This document shows, piece by piece, positions 19,015 through 31,234 of a DNA stretch of 64,000 nt. Both the position numbers and the translations under genes were made by a program. The stretch lies in contig CM048745.1 in assembly GCA_026315105.1 (NCBI GenBank), positions 154,897,323 to 154,961,322 on the forward strand, written 5' to 3'. Below the pieces are notes generated by a model. That model was given only the letters and a program-made list of their open reading frames with translations, did no database searches and was not told where the DNA came from. The number at the start of each line of letters is the position of its first letter. Within the stretch, counting starts at the first letter, position 1. The stretch comes from Locusta migratoria (lineage: Eukaryota; Arthropoda; Insecta; Orthoptera; Acrididae).

Positions 19015-19964
19015 GCTTCAATCCATCAGGACGGTCGCCGTAAGTGTAAGAATCACATACGATATATAAGTTCACGAGATGTGAGGTCGTAAACAATGAG
19101 ATGTGCAGGAAACTGCTGCATTTCGAGACAATACTGCTCATTTTCTCCTAAACCATTGGACCGATTTCAACCAAATTTGGTACACACATTCCTTACCGTG
19201 AGTTAACAATTACTGCATGGTTAAGAATCTCATACGGCACATGGTTCAAAAGATTACGTCATAAGCAATAGAAATCGCAAAAAATGCCATGTAATGCGGC
19301 GAGACTTTCGGAATACACTGTATGAGAATGACAGTACTTAGCGACTTCCAACAAACTTTAAACATAATGATGTTTTTAAGTTTAAGTATATGGTTCTTGT
19401 ATAACTTGTCGATAATTAACCACCAAGTGCTCAACATCTGTCAATTTACTAATAATTTTTTCTAAACCATTGTATATTTCTACGTCATGTACAGTAACTT
19501 CACACCCATCCTATATAATTAATATACATAATGCTGTGAGCTATGGCGCTACCATACGCTTTGTAATGCCACCTGGCGGCAAGAATTGTCTTCCTCATCA
19601 TTACTATTGTAATCACTTGTAGTCTGCATATGTGTGTGTAACTAAAAACTTTTTAAATCCATATATATGCATACGTGTGGTTATCTCACAAAAGAGGTAT
19701 AGCAGAATGAAAATATCATGATATGTAACCTACTACTGCAATGTGCTATATGATTTTTTTAAAGGTACAAATCTGATTATGGATGATCCGAAACGCGTTA
19801 TAGAAGTCGCCCTATACATGAAGTAAGACATGAAATTAAAAATTAAAATTTTCAACGTTGCCACCTTTTTTGCAGCACTAACCATTCATTTCATCATGGT
19901 CGTCTGCCTCTTCCTGGAGTTGACGTCGCATTTACAGGTCTTGAAGTTGCATCTACTTTAGGTG
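19015..19964. other. AT-rich unassigned stretch
   Basis: Contains 'ccgatttcaaccaaatttgg', a wording like that in repeat T (ccgatcaacaccaaatttta), so an unrelated or distant repeat may be present. No gene is supported. Confidence 0.4.
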
Positions 19965-21062
19965 AGGGTAACGTCTCTCCTGTATTTTTCTCGACTTCAA
20001 AAAGGCGTTCGATGCTTTGCCACACTGCAGACTGCTAACGAAGATACGAGCTTATGGAATAGGTTCACAGATTTGTGACTGGCTGGAAGACTTCCTACGT
20101 AATAGAACGCAGTACGTTGTTCTCGACGGTGAGTGTTCATCAGAGACGAGTGTATCGTCAGGCGTGCCCCAGGGGAGTGTGATAGGGCCGCTATTATTTT
20201 CTATCTATATAAATGATCTGATGGACAGAGTAAGATGTAATTTGCGGCTGTTTGCTAATGATGCTGTGGTATATGGGAGGGTGTCGTCTTTAACTGACTG
20301 TAATAGCATACAGGATGACTTAGACAAAATTTCTAGCTGGTGCGAAGAATGGCTACTAGCTCTCAATGTAGAAAAATGTAAGGTGATGCGCATGAGTAGG
20401 AAAAACAATCATATAATGTTCGAATACAGCATTAGTTTGATGCTGTCGCGTCGTTCAAATTTCTAGGCGTAACATTGCAGAGCGATATGAAATGGAACGA
20501 GCATTTAAGGACAGTTGTGAGTAAGGCGGACAGCCGACTTCGGTTAATTGGGAGAATTATGGGAAGATGTACTTCACCTGTAAAGGAGAACGCCTATAAA
20601 ACGCTTGTACGACAACGTCTTGAGTATTTCTCAAGTGTTTGGGACCCGCAGCAGATCAGTTTAAAGGAAGACATAGAGGCAGTTCAGAGGCGAGCAGCTA
20701 GATTTGTTACTGGTGGGTTCGAAAAATGCGCGAGTGTCACGGAAATGCTCCGGCTACTCAATTGTGGATTGCTTGAGGAAAGAAGACGTTCTATTCGTGA
20801 ATTTCTATTGAGGAAATTTAGAGGGCCGGAATTTGAAGCTGAGTGTAGTACGACCTTGCTGTCGCCTACTTACATTTCGCGTAGTGATCACAAAGGTAAG
20901 GGAAATTAGGGCTCGTACGGAGGCATATATGCATTCTTTTTCTCCTCGTTCTATTTGGGAATGGAATAGGAAAGGAAATGCCTAGTAGTGGTACAGTGTA
21001 CCCTCAGCCACGCACCTTACGGTGGATTGCGGAGTATGTATGTAGATGTAGATCTATTCCAC
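19965..21062 (+). pseudogene. CR1/L2-like LINE 3' part, copy 1
   Basis: Forward reading: FLDFKKAFDALPH-like start, YGIGSQICDWLEDFLRNRTQ, GVPQGSVIGPLLFSIYINDL, then LFANDAVVY where FADD is expected (first Asp to Asn), then after a one-base break 'MKWNEHLRTVVSKADSRLR', VQRRAARFVTGG and a 3' untranslated end closing with gtatgtatgtagatgtagat. 5'-truncated and inactive. Confidence 0.85.
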
Positions 21063-21239
21063 AAACGAAGCAGTGCCGCATGGAGTGGCGACCACACCTG
21101 CTACCAGGAGGGTTAACACTGCATTGTAATTTAGTTCCACCACCTTTAAAATTTCAATAGTCTGTTTTACTGTAAACTTCGGTAAATATCATTTGGAAAG
21201 TTTGATACGAATAGAAGCAGACAAATGAGAAAGCGACTC

Positions 21240-22370
21240 GAAAGAAAGTGATGGGTGCTATCGACAAGGGTTGGCAAATCGATTCCGTGTTTCTTGATTT
21301 CCAGAAGGCTTTTGACACCATACCTCACAAACGGCTTTTAATCAAACTGCGCGGTTATGGTATATCGCTCCAAATTTGCGATTGGATAGGGGATTTCTTG
21401 TCAGAGAGGACACAGTTCGTAGTAATCGATGGTAAGGCATCGACTAAAACAGAGGTGATATCGGGCGTTCCACAGGTTAGTGTTGTTGGTCCTCTGCTGT
21501 TCCTTATTAACATCAACGATTTAGGGGAAAATCTAAGTAGCTCTCTTAGGTTGTTTGCAGATGACGCCGTCATTTACCGTCTAGTAAAATCATCTGAAGA
21601 TGAAAACCAACTGCAGAACGATCTGAATAAGATATCACTATGGTGTAAAAATTGGCAATTGACTCTAAATAATAAGTGTGAAGTCGTCCACATGAGTACG
21701 AAAAGAAATCCGTTAAACTTTGTTTACAACATAAATCAATCAAATGTGAAAGCCGTAAACTCCACAAAATACCTAGGAATTACTATTACTTCAGACCTAA
21801 ACTGGAAAGAACACGTAGATAATATCGTGGGAAAGGCGAAACAGAGGCTGCGTTTTATTGGCAGAACCCTTAAAACAGGCAACAGAACTACCAAAGAAAC
21901 GGCATACACTACGCTTGTCCGTCCATTTTTGGAGTATTGCAGCCCAGTGTGGGATCCTTATCAGGTGGGTTTAAGGGAGGACATCGAAAGAGTCCAAAGA
22001 AGGGCAGCTCGTTTCGTATTATCACGATACAGGGAAGACAGCGTTACGGAACTGATACAGGATCTGGGATGGGAATCATTACAACAACGGCGCTTATCGC
22101 CGCGGCGTGGGGCTACTTACGAAACTCCAATCGCCAACATTCTCCTCCGAATGCGAAACTATATTGTTGACTCCCACTTAACATAGGTAGAAAAGATCAT
22201 CAGAATAAAATACGAGAAATCAGAGCTCGAACGGAGAGATTCAGGTGTTCTTTCTTCCCGCGCGCTATTAGAGAATGGAATGGGAGATAAATAGTATAAT
22301 GGTGGTTCGATGAACCCTCTGCCAGGCACTTAAATGTGATTTGCAGAGTATCATGAAGATGTAGAAAGAT
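21240..22370 (+). pseudogene. CR1/L2-like LINE 3' part, copy 2
   Basis: A 313-codon frame with VFLDFQKAFDTIPHKRLLIK, GVPQVSVVGPLLFLININDL (GVPQGS expected; G to V), LFADDAVIY with intact catalytic pair, KYLGITITSDLNWKEHV and VQRRAARFVLSRY. A short run beyond the stop (about 22186-22290) continues the family C-terminus 'SRAIREWNG'. It belongs to a different subfamily from copy 1, which ends about 180 bp upstream. Confidence 0.85.
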
Positions 22371-22372
22371 GG

Positions 22373-22883
22373 CGGGAAAAAACATTCCGTGGCACTAACG
22401 GTAACTGTGGCGGAACGCCCCTGCCAGTAGTAAGGTGAGTCAGCGGCCCTAGGCTGTCAGGAGGTAAGGGCAGCCAGCCAGTGTGTGTTATCAGTGGGCG
22501 GTCCGGCCACTCTGCACTCATTCATTGGCTGCCGGTGACGGCGCGCTCTTATCGAACGCTAGCGGCACCCACTGCAAAAACCAACCGCGCTCCCAGCGCT
22601 ATCTCCAATACCCACTAAAATGTAGGGCCGACTGTCCGCAGAATTCACGAGGCTGGAAAATATTACTGCTGTCCCGCGGAACACCACCGCTACTCAGAAT
22701 GTATATCGAGCAGCAACAACGTGCATGGGGATATACGGCAGCAACAGGGACGGCACAATATCTTCAGTGTTCCGACCGAGTCGCAGGACAAGTGGTCGGT
22801 AAGGAAGATGCAGCATAAAAGCAAAACGGTGTAACCTATTTGCCAGTGAAAAGTCAATGGAGCCAGAGGGACGGAACATATAG
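22373..22883. other. unassigned, moderately GC-rich
   Basis: No recognised gene. Overlapping short frames on both strands only. Confidence 0.4.
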
Positions 22884-23085
22884 GACCGGCCGCGGTGGCC
22901 GAGGGGGCTGAGGCGCTCCAGTCACGGTCTGCACAGCCACTACGGTCGGGGGTTCGAATCCCCCTCGGGCATGGGTATTTGTGCCGCCCTTAGTATAAGG
23001 TAGTTGATAAGTAGTTTGTAAGTTTAGGGACTGATGACCCCGCAGTTAAGTCCCATAAGCTATACAAACATTTGAACATTTTTGA
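22884..23085 (+). repeat. SINE-A, full length
   Basis: CCGGCCGCGGTGGCCGAGGG start, ggttcgaatccccctcgggc, tail to acaaacatttgaacatt. Confidence 0.9.
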
Positions 23086-23417
23086 ACGAAACATATTCGG
23101 CACGCCTAACAGTGTACACGGATGGAGGCCTTATCTGCAGATCTAACAAGGAGACCACATGGAGATAGTATTTTAGAATTTCTTTATATTTATCGTACGT
23201 GAACTTCAGGAATTAAGTAACAAACAGCCAAAGCCATCCGACTCAACTCTCACAACTTCGATTTTATTCTGCATCTGTAGGACAGAAAAATTCTTCTGTG
23301 GTGCTTCGTCGACTCTGACTATATTCTGTGAAAGTAGAACTTAGAATTTCTCGGGACTGTTGCTAGACTATAATTTTTATTTAGCGATTCTGACTTACAA
23401 ACTATTTAGTTAAGTTT

Positions 23418-23499
23418 CAAATGTTCAAATGTTTGCTAAGCTGAAGGGACTTAACTGCGGGGTCATGTCCCTAAACTTAGAAACTACTTATGAGCTATT
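23418..23499 (-). repeat. SINE-A tail, split copy
   Basis: Tail stretch caaatgttcaaatgtttgct to aactacttatgagctat. The head half is at 24072-24199, with a foldback element between. Confidence 0.8.
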
Positions 23500-23532
23500 C
23501 TTCGTTTGTGTGACCATAATGTCCGTACTTAC

Positions 23533-24071
23533 TTTAATAATTATGAAGAGCAGTGTTTGTCTGTCTTTGCAGCTACAATAAAAATGCGATTTTTCTCACC
23601 AGAAACTAAATACACTAAAACATAATTTATTATAAAACATAGAAAAAGAACTGCATTCGTGATGTTGGCAACACTCCCATAACACAGTGCAGACTCACTC
23701 AAAACGTAAACAAACACGTCTGATCTGTGAAAACAATTATGGGCAGTGCAAAAGTGACAGCGGAAGTAGTAAAAAAAATAAATAAAAAAATAAAAAAATA
23801 AAATAAAAAAAACGAGACATCCTGAAGAACCGGCGGTACTGCATGAAACAGACCGGCATTCCATGATGCGAAGCGAAAACAAGACAAAATTTCCGTAATT
23901 AGCAAAACGTTAGGCCTACTTTTTATGTTCCGTTAACGAACTGTTTTCGATCTAAAAACTAACTGTAGATTTCTATTATTACAGACCACTGAAGATGTTT
24001 TACTGTCATTAAAACGAAACGCATTTTTATTGCAGTTGCAAAGACGGACAAACACTGCTATTCATAATTAC
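23533..24071. mobile_element. foldback element inside a SINE-A
   Basis: Inverted ends of about 50 bp containing 'gcagtgtttgtctgtctttg' (left, about 23550) and its near complement (right, about 24037). The interior has an A/T-rich low-complexity run near 23770-23812. No coding domain seen. Confidence 0.75.
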
Positions 24072-24199
24072 CTATTAACTACCTTATACTAAGGACGACA
24101 CAAACATCCATGCCCGAGGGTGCATTCGAACCCCCGACCGTAGCGGCCGTGCAGAGTGTGACTGGCGCGCCGCAGACCACTCGGCCACTGCGGCCGGCC
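24072..24199 (-). repeat. SINE-A head half, split copy
   Basis: From accttatactaaggacgaca through the inverted B box (gcattcgaacccccgacc) to gcggccggcc. Continues the tail at 23418-23499. Confidence 0.85.
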
Positions 24200-24287
24200 A
24201 AGTTTCCATTTTTTGGTGTGGCATTGCTCTGATGTCAGGTGTAAAAAATTAACTGACGGATATTAGGTGGAATAAATATCAATTTAG

Positions 24288-24348
24288 TTAAAAGTGGGGG
24301 ACGGATGACCTAGCTGTTCAGTCCCCTTAAAACCAACAACAACAACAG
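24288..24348 (+). repeat. SINE-like tail with CAA repeats
   Basis: 'ggacggatgacctagctgtt' followed by agtccccttaaaacc and CAA repeats. It resembles SINE-A tail wording but is a distinct family. Confidence 0.5.
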
Positions 24349-24807
24349 TTAAAAGTGAATGTGTCGTTTGTGCATTTTTTTGTTCCTGCCTGCATTTATG
24401 TAAATGCTAAACATGTTTGGGACATTGCAGCAGGCGTGGCTAGCCCCTCGACACGACACAGCCAGTTTGTGTAATAAAATAGGGTCTACAGCCGCACTTC
24501 ACGAAGCCCCGAGCAAACACAGGCTGTGAATGTGTGATTTGTGTTGTTTCATTTTTTTCGTGCTGTAGCACTGCGGGCTTGATCCAACTGAAGGAAATAA
24601 CTGATTCAATTGTGCCACCCTGCGCAGAATAGTGTGTTTTTTCCTAGTTTGTGTTTGGAAAATCCGTGTGTAAGCTCGCAGTACGGAAGTTGGGTGATTA
24701 TCGGCTGTCTAAGTTTCAAATTTTTGTCCGCGAACTCGTAAAATAACACCGTCAACCCGTAAAATATTCCAGTTTCCCTGAATTTTATGGATAAACCGTA
24801 AAACGTG

Positions 24808-24903
24808 GCAGGTGTGTCTAAGGCATCACGCAACAGACTGGGCGGCCGCCACAGCCGAAGGTTCGAGTCCTCCCTCGGGCATACGTGTGTGTGTGTGCTG
24901 TCA
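24808..24903 (+). repeat. SINE-B fragment
   Basis: tctaaggcatc, B box gaaggttcgagtcctccc, then a GT run. It abuts GTCACAGAGTAACATATA, the terminal word of the long-TIR element at 4368. Confidence 0.55.
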
Positions 24904-24937
24904 CAGAGTAACATATATATTTGTCTGTGGTGCTGTC

Positions 24938-27155
24938 TAGGGATGGGCTAAACGGCGATTTTTCGATATCAGTGATTTCTGTGACTGCTACTTAAATATA
25001 TCTGTGATTCTTAGTTGCGATTTGTCACTGTTTACAATCGCACTGTACAAATCCTCGACATGTATCCCTCCGCACTCAAACTGCGATTTCGGTGACTCTG
25101 AATGCTACTTCTGCGATTTCTGCTACTGATATTGCTACATTGCTACTTCTGCGATTTCTGCTACTGATATTGCTACTTTGCGATTTCTGCTACTTCCGTG
25201 ACTTATGCGATGTGTGTGGCAAATGCAATATATATATCATCCATAACAGATCCTCTTCCTACATGTAAATATATACGAAAAAAGAATATTGATGCTCAAT
25301 TTACGTGTAATGTTGGGATTATTTACACATCGACAAATGTCAATATGTCTTATAAAAGCTATTTCAGTGTTTGGTGTGTAATGTATAGTTAAAAGTCAGG
25401 TTATTCGCAAGTAATGTGTAACCAAAATCGTCAAGTAGGCCTATAGTCTATCTTAACAGAAACATTTGGTAGATTAGGCACACAGCAACTATAACAGTGC
25501 AACGAAAGTGCTATGTTCTTGCCTGTAGAATGAATGGATTTTTTTTAAACATTGTGTGATATAAGTCTCTTACCAATTTGAAAGAGATAAGTAAATGTGA
25601 AATACAACGTGAGTGACTTCTGAAAATTCCATTTTCTCTTTAAAACCTTTCGGTATCACTACATACTCTGCCAAATAACTATAGATAAGAGCTTGCGTTA
25701 TATTTTACTAATCGACGTGCCGACCTAGTGTGCTCATGTTGGCAACTAAAGCTTCATTTTATAAGAATTTTTAACTTACTAACTGTACAGGGGTACACAC
25801 AAGAAATCTTACATACAACCACAGATTAAGAATAACATTATTTATTTTATGATAAACAAAATATTATTTCAATCATTCTGTATGATTTAGATTTCTAGGA
25901 TCATTCATCGGTCGTTGCCAACATAAGCACACTATGCCACCACTGCAGTAAACAAAAGTTTTAATAATACTGAAGGATCAGATACCACCCATCTGCTTTC
26001 ACTCATGTCATCACACGACGGAATGTACGAAAAGAAAAAAGACGGAAAACAGCATTCCTAAACCTAAAACAAATCTGATAAAATAAAACTTTCCATTACG
26101 CGAAAAACTTGAAAATAAACAAGTGTAATATTTTTATAGAATCCTCGAAGATACAAGTTTACTCCTATATAGCAGTACTTAAAACAGTCCACATTGAAAA
26201 TGGAGTTGGCCTACTGTTAAACATTTCGTAAAATTACCTGTACTTAGTTGACCACTTGATACCACCCCCTTGGAATTTTTATTTTATGTACGATGTATAA
26301 CGCAAGCAAAAATATTCGTCGAAACCAGATTTGCAATGTAACATACGTATTCTGAATTCCCATAATAGTTGTAGGTTCTATGACGAAAAATTATTTTAAA
26401 CAGGGATCAAGTCCGTAAGACAATATTTATTTGGCATTCACATTTGTTGTCTTTACCAACTATAACCTAAAAACATACATGCCAGGCTTTGCTTCACAAC
26501 ATGTAAATGCTGCCGCCAGGTAAAATAGTGCCACTAAATGTAATCATTTTCACAAAGAAAATTATCTTCTTGCTCATTAATTCGACAACATCCCTAAACA
26601 ACACACAATTGAAAGTACGACAGTTGGTCAACAAGTAGCATAAGGCGAAATATTAAACGCTATTCTCAGTTGCTACTTGCGACTCTTAATCGCGACTTTT
26701 CACTGAAATCGCAGTTTGGACCAGTGAGGACGTTCGAGCTCACTGGTTTGAGCCGATGGCGTTCGACCAACACATACACAAAAAGCCACACATACACGAG
26801 GCAGACAGCAGGAAGCTAGAAGTACCAATTTCGGCCAACAGATGGCAGCCGGCAAAGTCTAAACTGCGCCTCTTAGTTGCTACTTGCGACTCTTAAACGC
26901 GATTTGTCACTGAAATCGCAGGTAGACTCTATAGCTTGCCCAATGCAAAGATATTAGTACAAACTTCGACCAACAGATGGCAGAGTGCAAACTGCTTCTT
27001 GCTACTCTTAGTTGCGACTTGCTACTTTTAGTGCTACTGCGCTTCTAAACTGTGACTGAAATCGCAGTCAGAATCCGTAAAGTTGCGACTGTGAATACTG
27101 CTACTTCTAAATCACTGTGACTATTAACAGATACGCGATTTTCGACCCATCCCTA
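24938..27155. mobile_element. non-autonomous hAT element, 2.2 kb
   Basis: The termini TAGGGATGGG and CCCATCCCTA are inverted, and the similarity continues inward as a loose inverted repeat (cgatttttcga against tcgaaaatcg). The exact 8-bp duplication GTGCTGTC at 24930-24937 and 27156-27163 is the hallmark of hAT insertion. Subterminal regions (about 25070-25210 and 26655-27110) are crowded with variants of 'tgcgatttctgctact' and 'agttgctacttgcgact', likely transposase-binding repeats. No transposase is encoded. A further inverted pair lies inside (about 25725 and 25912). Confidence 0.9.
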
Positions 27156-27163
27156 GTGCTGTC

Positions 27164-28566
27164 CTTAAGCCGCCGGCAGTTAACGTTAACTTGCGCGGGA
27201 ACCGGAAATACGGCGCTACGAGGCACTGCTTTGTCGGCACACGGGACGAGCTGCATTTGGGCTTTCAGAGCTCTCTAGTCTGGCGACAGTTTTCAGCGCG
27301 CAATCGTCCTCTGCTATAGCTCATTTGCAGCGCGGAGCACACACATCGAAGAGTACTTGTTTAAAATGGATCCTACTGGATTAGCTGTTGGGCGTTATTA
27401 GCTATTGTTGAAAAAGAGAGGAGAAAATCCGCAGAAGATTATAGGTACGGGAGTGGATTCAGCGGCGAAATAATGGCAGGAGAACTATTCATAGGTAGTA
27501 CTTGATCTTCCGATACCACCCATCTGCTTTGATCCATGACGTCAGGCACAACGTGATGACGACACCGAAATTCATATTTCAATGCGAATGTAAAGTGACG
27601 TCGATAACAACATGGAATAAATAAGACAAATATAAAAGTAAGCAAAAAAAAAAAAAAAAAGAAAAAGTATAAGAATTTAACGGAACTACCGCGGGCATTA
27701 AGAGGTTTTGGGCAGGGAAATTATAAATAGAAAAACATTAGTAATAGCAATATTAACATAAACTGAAATATGGAGATTTTCGTCGCACTTTTTTGAAGCA
27801 TTTTTTTTTCTCTCTAAGCACTCCATTCCCTTGGTTTCATTGGTTAGCAAAAGAACATCGCAAAACGTAACGTAAGTTATACCTTTTTACATTTCGCTAG
27901 TCTCTCGCGCCGTACTCCACCAAGTTTCGTAATTGTACTTCATTATTATGAAAAAAAAAGCTCTCCTGACGCTACATCGTATTCAAGAACTACAATAAAG
28001 GAGCCGTTTTCAGGATGATTTTGCGTCTTACGTTGTGTGGAATTGCTATTTACATATAGTGAAACGTTATCATTGCCTGTTTTTTTCCAGATGTTTCATC
28101 TGTATTTCAATATTGCTATTTTTTCTATTTATTATATAAGGACTGTTCTTCCTTCGTGGCTTCAATTAAAAAACACACATTTGTTAGTCCACGCAGTAGG
28201 CATGTTGCTAGAAGTAAACAATAAACCGAACTGAAGCAGGAAAGTTCGGAACATGACGTATACAGTGTTCTTGCTTGCTATTGGTCCGACTTAATGTGGC
28301 ACATTACCGAAATATCGCAGAACTTATTTTGCTTTTCACGGGAGAAAATGGCTCCTCATCAGGAAAAAGCAGGATGTGACGTCAGAAATCTCGGACAGCT
28401 ATCCCGTTGCGTATGCCGACGTCTTTAGTGTTTTAAGTGATTAGTAAGTCGAGGGACTAATGACCACACCAGGTTTGTCCAAATGGTTTACGAACTTATG
28501 AACATTTTTTGAAAAGATTAAAAAAAGTAAAGGCGCAGTAGTAGCAGCACATTCATTTCTACGACG
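27164..28566. other. unassigned; short repeat shared with hAT interior
   Basis: GC-rich at about 27165-27360, then AT-rich. 'gataccacccatctgctttg' (about 27512) matches a stretch at about 25981 inside the hAT element. At about 28430-28506 a SINE-B-like tail may be present. A Met codon near 27366 opens only a very short frame. No gene is supported. Confidence 0.45.
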
Positions 28567-29577
28567 TGGTTGTTGTTGTTGTTGTTGTGGTCTTCAGTCC
28601 AGCGACTGGTTTCATGCAGCTCTCCACAATACCCTATCCTGAGCAAGCCTCTTCATCTCCACATAAGAACGGCAACCTACATCTGTATGAATCTGCTTAC
28701 TGTAGCCATCTCTTGGTCTTCCCCTGCGATTTTTTCCCCACACACTTCCCTCCAACGCTAAATTCACAATTCCTTGATGTCTAAGAATGTGTCCTACCAA
28801 TCTATCCCTTCTTTTAGTCAAGGTATGCCAGAAATTTCTTTTCTCCCCAATTCTGTTCAGTACCTCCTCATTAGTTACGCAATCCACCCACCTAATCTTC
28901 AGCATTCTTCTGTAGCACCATATTTCAAAAGCCTCAATCCTCTTCCTGTCCGCACTGTTTATCGTCCATGTCTCACTCCCATACAAGGCAACACTCCATA
29001 CAAATGCCTTCAGAAAGGACTTCCTTAGGCTTAAATCAACATTCGATGTTAACAAATTTATCTTTTTCAAGAACGCTTTTCTACCCATTGCCATTCTGCA
29101 TTTTATATCCACTGTACTGCGACCATCATTCGTTATTTTACTGCCCAAGTAACAAAAAAACTCATCTATCTCCTTTATTGATTCGTTACCTAATCTAATT
29201 CCTTCAGCATCACCTGGTTTTCTTAGACTGCACTCCATTACCCTAGTTTTGCTCTTGTTAATGTTCATCTTATAAGCACCTTTCAGCACACTGTCCATTC
29301 CGTTCAACTGCTCTTCCAGATCCTTTGCTGTATCTGGCAGAATTACTATGCCGTCGGCAAAAAGCAATGTTTGTAATTCTTCCCCCTGAACTTTAATTCC
29401 TTCTCCAAATTTCTCCTTGCTTTCCTTTATAGCTAGCTCAGTGTACAAAGTGAATAACATTGGAGAAAGGCTACAACCCTGTCTTACTCCCTTTCCAACC
29501 ACTGCATCCCTTTTATGCCCTTCAACAAGTTGTAAATAACCTTACGCTCCCTATCTTTTACTCCTGCTTGCTTCACT
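28567..29577 (-). pseudogene. RTE LINE 3' fragment
   Basis: Begins with a TTG (CAA) tail. The 296-codon frame covers GKGVRQGCSLSPMLFTLYTE, TLLFADGIVIL (FADD expected; second Asp to Gly) and the full C-terminus. A roughly 35-bp internal deletion lies near 29517 and the 5' end is cut at about 29577. Very close to the copy at 15715-19014. Confidence 0.9.
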
Positions 29578-30340
29578 TTGCATGCAATCTCCGTTTTATA
29601 CTGCTGATAATGCAATGGTAATGAGTAGGTCGCGCACCTCAGACCGCACAGTGGCCTCAGCATAATGCCAGGAAATTGTCCCTGCCGATGCCGCCATCGT
29701 CAGTCATGGACGTATCGCACAGATCTGCCGAAACAGCCCGTTATCTCAAGCGCACTATTCAGACGACAGTACATCAGTAAAACGCACTGACAGCAAATCT
29801 CACTTCTGGTAGCACCAATTGTGGATACGTCACTGCACACAATTTTCTTGCCTGCATAGTTAATCAAACGGATTAAATTCTAGTACGTTTTACTTCACCG
29901 AAGTAAAACTGCGCAATGTTGTTACATTTCTTACGAAAAAAAAATCAATATAAAATCAGACTAAATACAAAAAAACCACAGTCAAAACTGAGCTGTGGTG
30001 ATGACACTATAATTCCGTCGGAGTGGGCAAATTACTTGATAAAAATAAGAAAGCTTAGGGTATAACGTACCGCCGACATTTATTTATTTATTTTTTAACC
30101 TTGTTGCGGACCAGCTGCCTTTGGGTATATAGCTGGTCGTGATTACAAAAACTATGTGATAAATTTATGTAAACTGTCATACATTATTTTCTTTATACAT
30201 TTACAGTAATTAGATAAAAAATACAAAGAAAAACGTAATAACTTATCATAAGGAAAATGGAAAGGCAACTTAAAAACATCAACTATTTTAAGAAGAGAAT
30301 AATAGAAGATAAGAGAGATTGGTTTCAGTGATGGTCTGAA
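29578..30340. other. unassigned AT-rich stretch
   Basis: No supported gene. The right part may be 3' untranslated sequence of the neighbouring R1-like LINE. Confidence 0.4.
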
Positions 30341-30344
30341 TAAT

Positions 30345-30707
30345 AAGAGTGGAAAGTCCAGGGTGGGAGGCCTCGGAATTTACTTCGAGCCCTGCCATCC
30401 TGGAGTTTTCTCATTTGGAGACTCCTATGATGAGCTATATCTGTAAGTTACATTTCGCATGTGTCTATATCGTCCTCTGTGTCGGGGCTGTCATCTGTGG
30501 TGTAATTTGCACTGTTTGCGCTTTTAGTGTCAGATTCATCATAAGTGTTTTGTCTTCTGTTGTGGGCGTTTCGTGTTGCATTACGTCTTGCGTTCTGTGT
30601 GTACTCGTCTTTTTTCCGTAGTGAGTCTTCGTCCGTCAGCTTGTTCATTATGTCCCAGTCGTTCTTATCTCGTTTTAGTTCGTTTAGGTCTTCAGTCGTG
30701 TCAAACA

Positions 30708-30760
<53 letters not shown>

Positions 30761-31018
30761 GTAGAGTTGACAGTGTATGACAGTGTGTTCTGGGGTCCCA
30801 ATTTCTTCACAGCACGGATTGTCACTGAGAACCACACGTATGAGGTATGTGGGGTAGGGGCCGTGTCCCGTTAGGAAGTGGATCATACCCCGGCTGGGAT
30901 TGATATGACCCATTCGAAAACGTACCCTCATATTCGGGAAAAATTAAAATCGTAGACACGTCGTACTTTCTGGCAGTTATTCCATTCCCTTTGCCATGTC
31001 TCCCGCCGACAGATCATT
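30345..31018 (-). pseudogene. R1-like LINE C-terminal remnant
   Basis: Reverse-strand reading: MRVRFRMGHINPSRGMIHFL, TGHGPYPTYLIR, then NPCCEEIGTPEHTVIHC, a CCHC-type end motif of R1/LOA-like LINEs. The frame then runs through a GT/CA microsatellite and continues with an acidic tail. RT and endonuclease are absent. Confidence 0.75.
30711..30757. repeat. (GT)n microsatellite
   Basis: About 23 dinucleotide units inside the R1-like remnant, where it would encode a His-Thr run. Confidence 0.95.
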
Positions 31019-31019
31019 G

Positions 31020-31205
31020 GAGCTCTCGCTCGGATTTTTGGGTTAGGATGGGGAAGGAAATGCCCTTTCGAAGGAAGCGTTTCGACATTTTCCGGGAGTG
31101 ATTTAGGGAAATCTCGGAAAACCTGAATCTGGATGGCCGAAGATGGATTCGAACCACCGTCCTCTAAATTGCGAATCTACTGTGTCAGCCTAAGTCCCAC
31201 CTCTC
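31020..31205 (-). repeat. SINE-D copy
   Basis: 'atggggaaggaaatgccctt', 'gggaaatctcggaaaacctg' and the tRNA-like inverted B box ggattcgaaccaccg. Best preserved of the five SINE-D copies in the window. Confidence 0.75.
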
Positions 31206-31234
31206 TCGATAAATTACATGAGTCATTCGTACGG

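Noticed and set aside
24960..27120. Independent satellite array
   Set aside because: The short repeated words lie just inside hAT ends with an exact 8-bp duplication, so they are subterminal repeats of one element.
27366..27470. Start of a host or transposon gene (atggatcctactgg)
   Set aside because: The frame closes after a few codons and no continuation or domain is visible.
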